Shown: one piece after another, positions 1-10,595 of the stretch
Numbering within the stretch: position 1 is the first letter of the stretch
Layout: each line of letters opens with the position of its first letter
Source of the DNA: Streptomyces sp. WAC05374
Lineage (GTDB): Bacteria > Actinomycetota > Actinomycetes > Streptomycetales > Streptomycetaceae
Assembly (NCBI RefSeq): GCF_004353505.1
Contig: NZ_SMNQ01000001.1
Span: 372,001-436,000, forward strand
Direction of reading: 5' to 3'
DNA: 64,000 bases
Translations under genes and position numbers: made by a program
Notes under the pieces: model-generated
Databases searched by the model: none
Told to the model about the DNA's origin: nothing
Seen by the model: only the letters and a program-made list of their open reading frames with translations

Positions 1-720
1 CAGGATCGCGGCAGGCGGCAGGGGCCGGGTGGCCATGGGGTTCACACGGCTCTCCCCGTCGGGGCCTCGGTGGCACAGGCCGGGCACACCGGCGAGGTCG
101 GAGCCGTCCGCGAGGGCGGTGAGCAACTGCGGGAAGGCGGCCTCGCCCTCGCCGCGCACGACGTGGTCGACGAAGCGGAAGTTGCGGTGCACGGCCGCGC
201 CCTGGGCACCGTCGCAGTTGGCGCCGCCCATGACGGTGACGATGTGCGGGGCGAGTTGCTTGACCCGGCGGGCGGCGGCGAGCGCCGCGGTGTTCTGCTG
301 GAAGGTGGAGGTGAACCCGACGACGTCGGGGGCGTACTCCACGACGTGGCGGGCGATCTCGTCGACGAACTCCGGCACCGCCTGGTGCAGCGCCCGCGTC
401 ATGGCCATGCGCGACTTGGTGAGCTTGCCGCGCATCACCGCGGTGAACTCCTCCTCGCGCCAGTGCGGGTCGTCGTAGAGGGCGGAGGAGAACACCCAGT
501 CGCCGCAGCCCAGGAAGTAGGACGACAGGGCGTAGTACTCGTAGTCGTCACCGGTGAATCCGGTGCGCTCGGTGATCCAGTCGGTGAAGGCGAGGTTGGC
601 GTGCAGGACCTCCGCCTCGGCGCCGGGCACACGCTCGTCCACGCTGCGTTTGAGTATTCCCAGTGCCAGGGAGGGAAGGTCGATGGGCGACCAGGGCATG
701 TTGACCAGCAGGACACGCAT
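1..720 (-). CDS. RiPP-maturation radical SAM C-methyltransferase, B12-binding N-terminal part (cut by window edge)
   Basis: The frame starts at the ATG whose complement lies at 718-720 and stays open to base 1, giving 240 codons with no stop. The product begins MRVLLVNMPWSPIDLPSLAL. It carries features of the cobalamin-binding half of class B radical SAM enzymes: a Rossmann-like start, VGFTSTFQQN, VMGGANCDG and VRGEGEAAFPQL near residues 130-200. This pattern fits the RiPP-maturation radical SAM family (TIGR03975 type), which modifies ribosomal peptides, usually by methylating unactivated carbons. The CxxxCxxC cluster motif would lie beyond base 1 and cannot be checked. The gene is last of four co-directional genes. 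It follows the precursor gene by 71 bp, which contain a strong hairpin. A role on the adjacent 39-residue peptide is inferred from position. Confidence 0.9.
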   Translation of the reverse strand, partial: MRVLLVNMPWSPIDLPSLALGILKRSVDERVPGAEAEVLHANLAFTDWITERTGFTGDDYEYYALSSYFLGCGDWVFSSALYDDPHWREEEFTAVMRGKLTKSRMAMTRALHQAVPEFVDEIARHVVEYAPDVVGFTSTFQQNTAALAAARRVKQLAPHIVTVMGGANCDGAQGAAVHRNFRFVDHVVRGEGEAAFPQLLTALADGSDLAGVPGLCHRGPDGESRVNPMATRPLPPAAIL

Positions 721-749
721 GTCGGCTCCTCGGGTCCTCGGGGGTGGGA

Positions 750-785
750 CCGGCCGGCCCGGCGGTGCACCGCCGGGCCGGCCGG
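750..785 (-). terminator. 36-nt perfect palindrome between precursor and radical SAM genes (probable attenuator)
   Basis: Arms CCGGCCGGCCCGGCGG (750-765) and CCGCCGGGCCGGCCGG (770-785) pair perfectly around TGCA. The element lies in the 71-bp gap after the precursor stop (792) and before the radical SAM start (720). Such a hairpin between a peptide gene and its tailoring enzyme often works as a leaky terminator, giving more peptide than enzyme. No T-tract follows, as is common in Streptomyces. Confidence 0.7.
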
Positions 786-870
786 CGGGGGTCAGTCCTC
801 TTCCGCTTCCTCGGCGTTGCGGAACGGGACGGTGACGGTGATGCCGATGCCCGGCTTGCGGTTCTCCTCG

Positions 871-2867
<1,997 letters not shown>

Positions 2868-2871
<4 letters not shown>

Positions 2872-4109
2872 GCGGCCGCCTCCGCCGTGAGGGCACCGCG
2901 CACCGGCCGCCGTGAGGTGTGCGCCGCGAGCAGGACCAGCGCCGCACCGCACGCCCAGGCGGGCGCGGCGGTGGAGAGGCCGTCGGCGAGGACCCCGGCC
3001 AGTACGGGGGCGAGGGCGGCCGCGCCGGTCGTCGCCGTGGCCAGCACCGCGCCGGTACGCGCCTGCACGGCGGGTGCCGTGGCCTGGAGGGCCCGTGCCT
3101 GGAGCACGACGGAGGCGAGCGGCATCAGCAGGCACACCGCGCTGAACAGCACCCCGTACGCCCACGCTCCGGTGGCCGTGGCGAGGGCGGCGGTGAGGGG
3201 GACGAGCAGCCACGTCACACCGGTCACGACCCGCGGGGCGCCGAAACGTTTCGCCACCCGGGGCGCGGCCAGCGCGCCGGCCAGACCGGCGGCTCCCGAG
3301 GCGGCGAGGACGGCCCCGAGCACGGCGCCGCCGTGGCCGGCGCGCTGGAGGGCGAAGACGGCCGTGAAATAGAGCGCCACGACGACGAGGTTCACGGTCC
3401 CGCTCCAGACGAGGACCAGGCGCAGCAGCGGGGAGGACCGCACCATCCGCAGCCCGGCCGTCCCCTCGCGTCCCCGCGCCGCGTCCCGCTTGTGGGGCGC
3501 CGGAGCGGTGAGGTCCGCCCGCATCGCCCGTATACACAGCGCGCTGACGGCGTAGGAGAGGGCGTCGGCGAGGAAGGGCAGCGCCCGCGCGGCCTGGTAG
3601 AGGGCGCCGCCGAGCGCGGGCCCGACGACGAGCGCCCCCTGGTCGCCGGCCGTCAGCCGTGCGACCGCCCTCGGTTGCGCGGGGCCCGGGCAGACGAGGG
3701 CGACGGTTCCCCGTGCGGCCGCCTCGAAGCAGGCGGTGGCGGTGCGTTCGGTGAGGACGGCGGCCAGGATCAGGGCCAGCGGCGGGTCGCCGGCCGTCAG
3801 GGCGAGGGTCACGCCGCCCATGGCGAGGGCGGAGACGGTGGCGGAACCGAGCATCACACGCCTGCGCGCGCCCCGGTCGGCGGGCACGGCGACGAGCGGC
3901 CCGAGGAGCAGCCCCAGGGCGGTGGAGACGCCCGCGATCGCACCGACGACCTGGGGCGAGTGCCCGAGGCCGAGGAGGAGCAGCGGCAGTACGGCTCCCG
4001 ATGCCTGCGAGCCGAGCCCGTCGACGGTGCTGGCCCACCACAGGAGCCTGAAGTCGCGTGTCCCCGGGCGGGGGTGGGACGGTGGTGCGGATGACGCGGG
4101 CCGTTCCAC
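2868..4109 (-). CDS. MFS transporter (first gene of RiPP operon)
   Basis: About 413 residues with roughly twelve hydrophobic segments, beginning near FRLLWWASTVDGLGSQ and including the cytoplasmic-loop basic run ADRGARRRVMLGS typical of the major facilitator superfamily. I place the start at GTG 4107-4109, preceded by ggtgag. The frame stays open to an ATG at 4179-4181, which would add 24 residues unlike a transporter N-terminus. The stop overlaps the start of the peptidase gene by four bases. As the first gene of the operon it is the likely exporter or self-resistance pump for the peptide product. Substrate is inferred from context only. Confidence 0.85.
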
Positions 4110-4503
4110 GGAGCACCTCACCCATTTGGCGAAACTGTGCAGAAAGTGTGGGGGAAACGAAACGAGCGGGATCCTAATCACGCGCCAACACGTCCTACAA
4201 GGGCCCGAGCGGCGTGGCCGAATCCCAGTGGTGGGACACCGGTGACCACGCGATGCGTGGCGTCGGGAAGTGGGAAAAGATCATTCCGGCGGCTGAGTGG
4301 AAATCGTTCCCGTGAACCAGGAAGGACGCTCGGGAATCCCCTCTTCCTGGCTGAAAATCATGGGGTGCCCGGCGCGGCGGCGGATACGCGTTCCGGGGTC
4401 GCGATGCGGTGCTTTCGGCTGAGAACGCTTGGTCCGGCGAAGCCCTCGTACGCCGCCCCCGTCGCCGCGTACATTGCGAGCAAGCCGATCGGCCGGGGGA
4501 CAC
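4110..4503. other. intergenic region between divergent units
   Basis: About 390 bp separating the minus-strand RiPP operon from the next plus-strand gene. It must hold the operon promoter if transcription begins here, but I could not pick a convincing -10/-35 pair. It is less G+C-rich than its surroundings (for example 4130-4180 and 4270-4360). No gene is supported. Confidence 0.6.
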
Positions 4504-5055
4504 ATGAGTGGGTCGATCACCGAGGTCGTCGTGGCAGTGGTGGGCATCGGGGGAACCCTCGCGTCCGCGCTGCTCACCCAGCTCAGCGCCAACCGCGTGC
4601 GGCTGCGCGAGGTGGAGAAGGCCGACGAGCAGCGGACGCGGGAACTGGACCGCGCCGCCCACGAGGCCGGGCTGGAGGCCCGTCGCGCGTGCTACGCCGG
4701 ACTCAACGCGGCAGCCCTGGACTACGTGACCGTGCTGGACAACTTCAGCTACGCGGTGGAAGCCGGCCGCGTGACCGACGACCTGCGGGCCGAGCTGTAT
4801 CAGGCGCGGCGCGCCCACCGGTCGGTGCACGCGGACGCCCAGATGCTGCTCTCCGCCTCCGTCATGGTCGCGGCCGACCGGGTGGGCAAGTCGCTGGGGC
4901 AGGTGTACAGGATGCTGAAGCGCCTCGACGGCGGCACACCTGAAGCGGGCGACGACATCGCGACCGCCCGCCAGGGCATGGCGACCCTGTGGGACCACCT
5001 GTGGGTGATGCGGCGGGACATGCGCCGGGACCTGGGCCTCGGGGACGACGCCTGA
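4504..5055 (+). CDS. membrane-anchored coiled-coil hypothetical protein, 183 aa
   Basis: ATG 4504 follows ccgggggacac and begins MSGSITEVVVAVVGIGGTL. The frame is open upstream to 4429, but that stretch is Pro/Arg-rich and looks noncoding. The product has one N-terminal hydrophobic segment (about residues 4-24). A long, highly charged helical stretch follows (RLREVEKADEQRTRELDRAA), then a mixed helical domain ending in MRRDMRRDLGLGDDA. I recognise no enzymatic motif. The layout suggests a single-pass membrane protein with a cytoplasmic coiled coil. It stands alone, divergent from the RiPP operon and about 115 bp before the YdeI-like gene. Confidence 0.8.
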   Translation: MSGSITEVVVAVVGIGGTLASALLTQLSANRVRLREVEKADEQRTRELDRAAHEAGLEARRACYAGLNAAALDYVTVLDNFSYAVEAGRVTDDLRAELYQARRAHRSVHADAQMLLSASVMVAADRVGKSLGQVYRMLKRLDGGTPEAGDDIATARQGMATLWDHLWVMRRDMRRDLGLGDDA

Positions 5056-5171
5056 GCCGCGTCGCCCACGCCTCGGTACGGCACTCCCGCCCCACCCGCC
5101 CACATCACTGACGGTCAATCACTCTGGCAACACAGCGGGGCAGATGAGGCTGTGGCGCTAATTTGAGGCGC

Positions 5172-5765
5172 ATGAATGACCGCCTGGACGACATCGACGG
5201 AGTGGAGGTCATCGCCTGCGCGGACGGCGATGCCTTCGAGAGCTGGCTGGCCGAGCACCACACCCGCGAGGAGGGCGTGTGGATCAAGGTGGCCAAGAAG
5301 AACTCCGGCATCCCGTCGGTCACCTCCGACGAGCTGGTCGACATCGGGCTGTGCTACGGCTGGATCTCGGGCCAGCGACGGTCCCTCGACGCGGAGTACT
5401 ACCTCCAGAAGTACGTGCCGCGCCGGCCCCGCAGCCTGTGGTCGCAGGTGAACGTGGAGAAGGTCGAGGCGCTCACCGCCGCCGGCCGGATGCGCGAGCC
5501 GGGTCTGGCGGAGGTCCGCAAGGCCCAGGCGGACGGCCGTTGGGCGGCCGCCTACGAGTCGCAGCGCACGGCCACCGTTCCGCCCGACCTCGCCGCGGCG
5601 CTGGAGGCGGACCCCGAGGCCGGGCGCGCGTTCGAGCTGCTCGACCGGACGGGCCGGTACCTGCTGATCCTGCCGCTGCTCCAGGCCGTCACGCCCGAGG
5701 GCCGCCGCGCCCGGCTCGACAAGGCCCTGGAATCGCTGCGCTCGGCGGGCGGCTCGGCACCGTAG
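5172..5765 (+). CDS. YdeI/OmpD-associated (OmdA) family protein
   Basis: A 197-residue protein starting MNDRLDDIDGVEVIACADGD, with gagg seven bases before the ATG at 5172. The motifs FESWLAEHHTREEGVWIKVAKKNSG, LVDIGLCYGWISGQRRSLD and YLQKYVPRRPRSLWSQVNVEKVEAL follow the order of the YdeI/OmdA domain family. Members are linked to bacteriocin or peptide tolerance in enterobacteria, but their biochemistry is poorly known. The C-terminus carries the helical PPDLAAALEADPEAGRAFELL region usual for these proteins. It is monocistronic and convergent with the next MFS gene, with a hairpin between. Whether it relates to the nearby RiPP operon is unknown. Confidence 0.85.
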   Translation: MNDRLDDIDGVEVIACADGDAFESWLAEHHTREEGVWIKVAKKNSGIPSVTSDELVDIGLCYGWISGQRRSLDAEYYLQKYVPRRPRSLWSQVNVEKVEALTAAGRMREPGLAEVRKAQADGRWAAAYESQRTATVPPDLAAALEADPEAGRAFELLDRTGRYLLILPLLQAVTPEGRRARLDKALESLRSAGGSAP

Positions 5766-5841
5766 TCCCGGTGCCGACCGCGACCGAAGAGTGCCTTCCG
5801 GCGCGGTCCGGGCGTTCGTACACTCGCCGTTCACACCGCGA

Positions 5842-5866
5842 GGCCACCGCCACCACGGCGGTGGCC
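5842..5866. terminator. hairpin between convergent genes
   Basis: Arms GGCCACCGCC (5842-5851) and GGCGGTGGCC (5857-5866) pair perfectly around ACCAC. It lies in the 281-bp gap between the convergent YdeI-like and MFS genes and could stop transcription from both sides. The rest of that gap shows nothing else I can name. Confidence 0.65.
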
Positions 5867-6046
5867 GGCGGCGCGCGGGCCTGATCGGGCACTGGCTGTC
5901 CGCACCGGATCGCGGGCGGGTGTGGTGTTCCCCGACGAGGCCCGACACGAAACAGCGGTCGACCGGCCGCCTGCTCGTGTGCGCCCGGAACCCCGCGTCC
6001 CGGGCCCGGTGCGTTCGGGGAACGCCTGTGGCGCGGCAGGGCTGCG

Positions 6047-7402
6047 TCAGGGCGGAGGGACGGCGGCGTGGACGGGCCCGCCCGGTGCGGGCGGTTGTTC
6101 CGCCCCGTCCGCCGGTGGTTCGGGCGCGGGGGTCGCGCGCCGGGCCCACAGCAGCGCGCCGGCCAGCAGGAGCGCAGCCCCCAGCAGCCACGGCAGTGGT
6201 CCGGCGGGCAGGGAGCCGGCGAGCAGGCCGGCCAGGGCTCCGGCCGACTGGAGCGCCAGGGACTGCACGGACAGGGCGGTGGCCCGGACCGTGCCGTCGA
6301 CCCGGCGGTGAAGGACGTCGTTCTCGTTCGGACCGGCGGCGCCCAGGCCCACATAGACGAGGGCGTAGCCGCCCGCGGCCAGGGCGGCCGGCGCCGGGCC
6401 GCCCCAGGCGGCCGTCACGCCCAGCAGCAGCAGTCCGGCCGCGCTCACGGCGAGGCTCGCCAGAGCCGCCCTCTCGCTGCTGCCCGTCAGCCGCGCGGCC
6501 AGTGGTGCGCCGTGGCTGCCGAGTGCCGTGCACACGAAACCCGTGCAGGCGAGAGCCGCGTAGAGCACCGCTCCGGACTCCGGCGCGCCGGTGAGCCGGG
6601 CGGCCCGCCCGGGCGTGAGGAGCTCGATGGTGGCGAGCGCCGCGCCGACCGCGGCGGCGGTCAGTACGACGCGGCGGACCGACGCCTCCCGTACGCCCAG
6701 GCGCACACCGCCCGCGACGGTGGCGGGGACGCCCCGCAGGACCCCGCGCAGGGTGGCGGGCGGCCGGGGCGGTTCCGGCAGGGCACCGAGCACGTAGGCG
6801 ACGTAAGCGACACCGACGGCCGCGCCGAGGAGCGCGGGCACCGACAGCGGGAGCACGAGCCCGTCGGTGGCACGGGCCAGCAGGGCTCCCGCGTCCCGGC
6901 CCGGGCCCAGGAGGAGCGGCAGGGCACCGCCGACGAGCGTCCCCACGGCGAGCGCGACGGCACAGGCGGTACCGCCACGGGCCAGGCCGGTACGCAGGTC
7001 GGCCTCGGCGCCGGAGTGCGCCTGGACGGTGTCGACGTACCAGGCTTCGGCCGGGCCGCTGGACAGGGCACGGCCGGTGCCCATCAGGAACATGGCGAGG
7101 GCGAGTGCCCACACGGTGGTGCCGAGCGCCATCACGGTGAGGGCGCACAGGTTCAGCACACCCGACGCGGCGAGGACGGCGCGGCGGCCGACGACGTCGG
7201 CCAGGCCCCCGGTCGGCAGTTCCATGACGGAGGCGGTCACGGAGTGGACGGCGAAGAGCCCGGCCACGACCGCGAGGGTCATGCCCCGTTCCGTCAGGAG
7301 CAGGACCTGCGACGGTATGTAGAGGCCCACGGGCAGCCAGAAGAGGAACGTGACGGCGGCGAAGCGGCGCCGCGCGGTGCCGGGGTCCAGTGGCTGCCTC
7401 AC
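6047..7402 (-). CDS. MFS transporter
   Basis: A 451-residue integral membrane protein with GTG start at 7400-7402 (MRQPLDPGTARRRFAAVTFL). About twelve hydrophobic segments are visible. The signature loop ELPTGGLADVVGRRAVL follows TM2, and FLMGTGRALSSGPAEAWYVD lies near TM4-5, typical of drug or metabolite MFS exporters that keep a conserved D in this region. The C-terminus is proline-rich and non-hydrophobic. A weak ribosome site (aaagggg) lies about ten bases before the start. It is a single gene convergent with the YdeI-like gene. The substrate cannot be read from the sequence. The TetR gene nearby has its own operators beside the amidase, so control by that regulator is not indicated. Confidence 0.87.
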   Translation of the reverse strand: MRQPLDPGTARRRFAAVTFLFWLPVGLYIPSQVLLLTERGMTLAVVAGLFAVHSVTASVMELPTGGLADVVGRRAVLAASGVLNLCALTVMALGTTVWALALAMFLMGTGRALSSGPAEAWYVDTVQAHSGAEADLRTGLARGGTACAVALAVGTLVGGALPLLLGPGRDAGALLARATDGLVLPLSVPALLGAAVGVAYVAYVLGALPEPPRPPATLRGVLRGVPATVAGGVRLGVREASVRRVVLTAAAVGAALATIELLTPGRAARLTGAPESGAVLYAALACTGFVCTALGSHGAPLAARLTGSSERAALASLAVSAAGLLLLGVTAAWGGPAPAALAAGGYALVYVGLGAAGPNENDVLHRRVDGTVRATALSVQSLALQSAGALAGLLAGSLPAGPLPWLLGAALLLAGALLWARRATPAPEPPADGAEQPPAPGGPVHAAVPPP

Positions 7403-7775
7403 TCGCCCGTGCCCCTTTCGCGCGGGTCGCGCTGCTGACCGTCACACTCGGCACGGGTCGCGCGCGGGTCGCGCTCGGCACGGGCGGCCGGTGCGGTCAT
7501 CGGTGCGGTCATCGGTGCGCCACGGGAGCGTCGGCCCGTGAGGCCGCGCCGGGCTCCGGCACGGCGGCGGGGTACGGCTCGCCCGTGCGCGTGGCCGGTA
7601 CGCGGACGACGGCCGGCCCGGCCGGTCGGAGCGGCGACGGCGGCCGGTGGGACGGCTCTGGGAGCGGCCGGGTCCGGACGCGGGGCGAGGCCGCGGGGAC
7701 TGCGTACGCCTGAGAAGGCTCTTTCGGTCACGGGGGGCGAGGGTAGAGCGGCGACCGGACTTTCCCCACTGGTTT
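7403..7775. other. gene-poor region with short tandem repeats
   Basis: A 373-bp region between two minus-strand genes. It contains a 12-bp tandem repeat, ggtgcggtcatc, near 7490-7514 and several copies of gggtcgcg near 7420-7475. A reading frame through it on the minus strand encodes only Arg/Pro/Ala-rich sequence, which I do not accept as a gene. The promoter of the MFS gene should lie here but is not evident. Confidence 0.5.
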
Positions 7776-8393
7776 TCAGGGTGCGGGGTCGCCCGGAGCG
7801 CCCCAGAGGCCGGCCAGGTGGGCGTGCAGTACGTCCTGGGCCTCCTGGGGCGTGAGGTGACCGATGAGGACGTGGGCGGTGAGGCCGTCCGTGAGCGCGA
7901 GGAGGGTGCGGGCCTCACGCCGGGGGTCGCGTGCGGCGGTGGCGCGACCGGTGGTGCCGACGGCCTCGGAGAGCAGGCGGACGAACGTCTCCTCCAGAGC
8001 CGCGTAGTTGGCCTTCAGGGTCTTCGCGAGCGGTGTGCTCACGGCGGCCTGGGCGAGGAAGGCGAGCCACACCCGTGCCTCGGCGCGGTGCTCCTCCTGG
8101 AGGAGTGCGATCTCGGTGGCCGCGTGCCCCAGCACCGTCATGGCGGACTGCGCGGGGCTCTCCAGCCGCCGGGCCCGCAGGCGCTCCTGGATGCGGTCGC
8201 CGATCTGCCCGAGGGTGAACAGGAGCATCTCCTCCTTGGTGCGGAAGCAGCGCTGCACCGCCCCCATGGACACCCCCGCACGCGCGGCCACGTCGCGCAG
8301 CGTCACGCCCTCGAGCCCGTGCTCGTCGGCGAGGCGGCAGACGGCCTCGGCGATGAGACGGCTCCTGCCTTCGTGGTCGATCCGCCGGGGCAT
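7776..8393 (-). CDS. TetR-family transcriptional regulator
   Basis: A 205-residue protein beginning MPRRIDHEGRSRLIAEAVCR. The N-terminal helix-turn-helix is clear (VTLRDVAARAGVSMGAVQRCFRTKEEML, about residues 30-58). The all-helical C-terminal ligand domain resembles the BetI/TetR_C_6 type (LLQEEHRAEARVWLAFLAQAAVSTPLAK). It is divergent from the amidase gene. The 145-bp intergenic region holds two copies of CGATGC-N4-GCATCG, very likely its operators, so it probably represses itself and the amidase. The ligand may be an amidase substrate; that is inference. Confidence 0.92.
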   Translation of the reverse strand: MPRRIDHEGRSRLIAEAVCRLADEHGLEGVTLRDVAARAGVSMGAVQRCFRTKEEMLLFTLGQIGDRIQERLRARRLESPAQSAMTVLGHAATEIALLQEEHRAEARVWLAFLAQAAVSTPLAKTLKANYAALEETFVRLLSEAVGTTGRATAARDPRREARTLLALTDGLTAHVLIGHLTPQEAQDVLHAHLAGLWGAPGDPAP

Positions 8394-8449
8394 GTCGGCC
8401 CCCTCCTTCCCACCGTGACCGGTGCTCCGCTCCGTCGCCCCACTTTATT

Positions 8450-8500
8450 CGATGCGTGCGCATCGATTCGTGCGTTACGGTTCCGATGCAAGCGCATCGG
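8450..8500. promoter_or_regulatory. paired TetR operators, CGATGC-N4-GCATCG
   Basis: Site 1 at 8450-8465 reads CGATGCGTGCGCATCG. Site 2 at 8483-8500 reads CCGATGCAAGCGCATCGG. Both share the 6-4-6 palindrome, with centres 34 bp apart (about three helical turns). They lie between the divergent TetR (start 8393) and amidase (start 8538) genes, so a dimer on each could cover both promoters. Confidence 0.85.
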
Positions 8501-8537
8501 AAAAAGGGTTCGGGAACGAAGGGGACGGGTGTACGTC

Positions 8538-9971
8538 ATGCGGGACGCCTTGTGGAAGCTGTCGGCCTCGGCGCAGGCGCGGGCGGTGCGGACCGGGAGC
8601 GTATCTACGGCCGAACTGGTCGACAGCCATCTGGAACGCATCGCGGAGGTCAATCCGCACGTCAACGCCGTCACGCAACTGATGGCGGACGCGGCCCGCG
8701 AGGCCGCGGCGCGGACGGACCGCGGCCGCGCGGCGGGTGAGGAGCTCGGGCCGCTCGCTGGCGTGCCCTTCACGGTGAAGGAGACCACCGCCGTCAAGGG
8801 CGTGGCGACCACGCTCGGCACACCGCGCTTCCGTGACCTGGTGGCGGCCGAGGACGCCCCGCCGGTGGCCCGGCTGCGCGCCGCCGGAGCCATCCCCATC
8901 GGTCACAGCAACATGCCCACCCTGGTCCTCGCCGGGATGCACACGCGCAGCGAACTCTTCGGCGACACGGCCAACCCCTGGGACCGCGACCGGACCCCGG
9001 GCGGCACCAGCGGGGGTGACGGGGCGGCCGTGGCCACGGGCATGGTGCCGCTCGGGCTCGGCAACGATTCCGGTGGTTCCGTGCGCATCCCCGCGCAGTT
9101 CTGCGGCGTGACGGCGCTGAAGCCGTCCACCGGCCGCTTCCCCGCCGACCACCGCGTCCTCGGCGCGGACGACCCCGGCCCGGCCACGCAGATGCTGGTC
9201 ACCGACGGCCCGCTGGCCCGGCACGTCGGCGACCTGAGGCTGGCGTACGAGACACTGGCCGGGACCGATCCGCGCGACCCCCGGGCACTTCCGGTGCCCC
9301 TCCACGGGCCGCCGGTCGCCGGGCCGGTGAAGGTCGCGGTGGTGACCGACCCCGGCGGCCACGGCGTCCATCCTTCCGTGCGCGCCTCCGTCGAGAGCGC
9401 GGCCGCCGCGCTGGAGGACGCCGGGTACGACGTACGGGAGGTCGCGGACGTACCGAGGCTGGACGAGGCGCTGGAGACGTACGGCCGGATGGTCGTGACC
9501 GAGTTCGCCCCCAACTGGCCGGTGGTGCGCGGCCTCCTCGGTGAGGGCGGGGACCGGTACATCGAGGCGGCGATGGAGCGGACCCCTCCCGTGAGCGCGG
9601 ACGCGTTCATGACGCTCATGGGTACGTGGCTGAACATCCGCCGCTCGTGGGCGATGTTCCTGGACGCGTACCCGCTGGTGCTCGGCCCGGTGTTCACCGA
9701 GCCGCCGGTCGAGCCGGGGCTGGAGTCACGGGACCGGGCGGGCCGGGAGCGGGTGGCGTCGGCGATGCGCCTGTGCACGGTGACCAGCTTCGTCGGCGTC
9801 CCGGCCGTCGCCGTGCCGACCGGGCTGGCCGACGGACTGCCCTGCGGGGTGCAGATCATCGGCCGGGCGTTCCGCGAGGACCTGTGCCTGGACGCGGCGC
9901 AGGCGGTCGAGGACCGGCTCGGCACCCTCACCCCCGTAGAGCCGCGCACGGAAGGGCGCGCGGCCGGCTGA
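8538..9971 (+). CDS. amidase-signature family amidase
   Basis: A 477-residue enzyme starting MRDALWKLSASAQARAVRTG. A GTG at 8529 would add three residues. The Ser-Ser-Lys triad of the amidase signature family is visible: Lys81 in FTVKETT, cis-Ser158 in GGTSGGDGAAVA and nucleophile Ser181 in NDSGGSVRIPAQFCG. The family hydrolyses carboxamides to acid and ammonia; GatA, FAAH and acetamidase are relatives. The substrate here is unknown. TPSAF-type GatA features and neighbouring gatB/C are absent, so a stand-alone catabolic amidase is likelier. It is divergent from TetR and probably controlled by the two operators upstream. Confidence 0.92.
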   Translation: MRDALWKLSASAQARAVRTGSVSTAELVDSHLERIAEVNPHVNAVTQLMADAAREAAARTDRGRAAGEELGPLAGVPFTVKETTAVKGVATTLGTPRFRDLVAAEDAPPVARLRAAGAIPIGHSNMPTLVLAGMHTRSELFGDTANPWDRDRTPGGTSGGDGAAVATGMVPLGLGNDSGGSVRIPAQFCGVTALKPSTGRFPADHRVLGADDPGPATQMLVTDGPLARHVGDLRLAYETLAGTDPRDPRALPVPLHGPPVAGPVKVAVVTDPGGHGVHPSVRASVESAAAALEDAGYDVREVADVPRLDEALETYGRMVVTEFAPNWPVVRGLLGEGGDRYIEAAMERTPPVSADAFMTLMGTWLNIRRSWAMFLDAYPLVLGPVFTEPPVEPGLESRDRAGRERVASAMRLCTVTSFVGVPAVAVPTGLADGLPCGVQIIGRAFREDLCLDAAQAVEDRLGTLTPVEPRTEGRAAG

Positions 9972-9996
9972 CACCGCGGCGCCTCGCGCTCTCCGG

Positions 9997-10383
9997 CTAC
10001 CTCACCCGGTAGCCGTCGTGGGCGACCGACCGCTCGTTGAAGTCGGCGAAGTCGCTCACCCACTGGGCGGCTTCCTCGGGCGCGTCGTCGAAGAAGGACA
10101 GCAGGTCGGAGACCACGTGCTCGTTGATGGCCAGGCGCAGGCGTGCGGCGATGAACTCGGCCTCCGCCGCGCTGACGTGCCAGTTGGAGTTCGAGAGGAA
10201 CTTGTCCATGGCCACCGTCCGGTCCGTCGGCTCCAGCCCCGGCGCCCGCAACGCCTGCCCGAGGCCCTGCCCGGCCGCCGCGCCGGCTTCGCGCATGGCT
10301 TCGCGTACGAAGCCCATCTGCCAGTTGTTCAGGCCGAACGAGCCGTCAGAGGCGGGCTGCTCGAACGTGAATGCGTATCCCAT
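9997..10383 (-). CDS. conserved hypothetical protein, 128 aa
   Basis: The frame runs from ATG 10381-10383 to TAG 9997-9999. The product begins MGYAFTFEQPASDGSFGLNN and ends SVAHDGYRVR. It is soluble, with a conserved-looking block SNSNWHVSAAEAEFIAARLR and an acidic segment near LLSFFDDAPEEAAQWVSDFA. No catalytic motif or membrane segment is apparent, and I do not recognise its family with confidence. It is convergent with the amidase, 25 bp apart. The reading frame continues upstream through a repeat region but loses protein-like composition, so I take the ATG at 10383 as the start. Confidence 0.75.
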   Translation of the reverse strand: MGYAFTFEQPASDGSFGLNNWQMGFVREAMREAGAAAGQGLGQALRAPGLEPTDRTVAMDKFLSNSNWHVSAAEAEFIAARLRLAINEHVVSDLLSFFDDAPEEAAQWVSDFADFNERSVAHDGYRVR

Positions 10384-10494
10384 GGGGGGCAGCGTAGCCA
10401 GGCGCCATGGGCCGTCGCGCGGGGGCCCACCCGGTACGCCGGCCCCACCACGGGGCGGGACGGCGCCGGACGGGGGAGGCAGGACGGCCGAGCC

Positions 10495-10588
10495 GGCCGT
10501 GCGCCCGGGAAGCCGGACGGACGCCCGGGGAGCCGGACGCCCCGGAAGCCGGACGGCCGTGCGCCCGGGAAGCCGGACGGACGCCCGG
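10495..10588. repeat. 60-bp-period GC-rich direct repeat
   Basis: A 34-base unit occurs identically at 10495-10528 and 10555-10588. Between and inside the copies the shorter unit agccggacg recurs about every 20 bp. It lies in the gap between the hypothetical gene and the Lrp gene. It shows no protein-coding or operator logic I can defend. Confidence 0.85.
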
Positions 10589-10595
10589 AGGGACA

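Noticed and set aside
7399..7731. Minus-strand frame just upstream of the second MFS gene
   Set aside because: Arg/Pro/Ala-rich with MTAP duplication from a 12-bp repeat; no ribosome site and no protein-like pattern.
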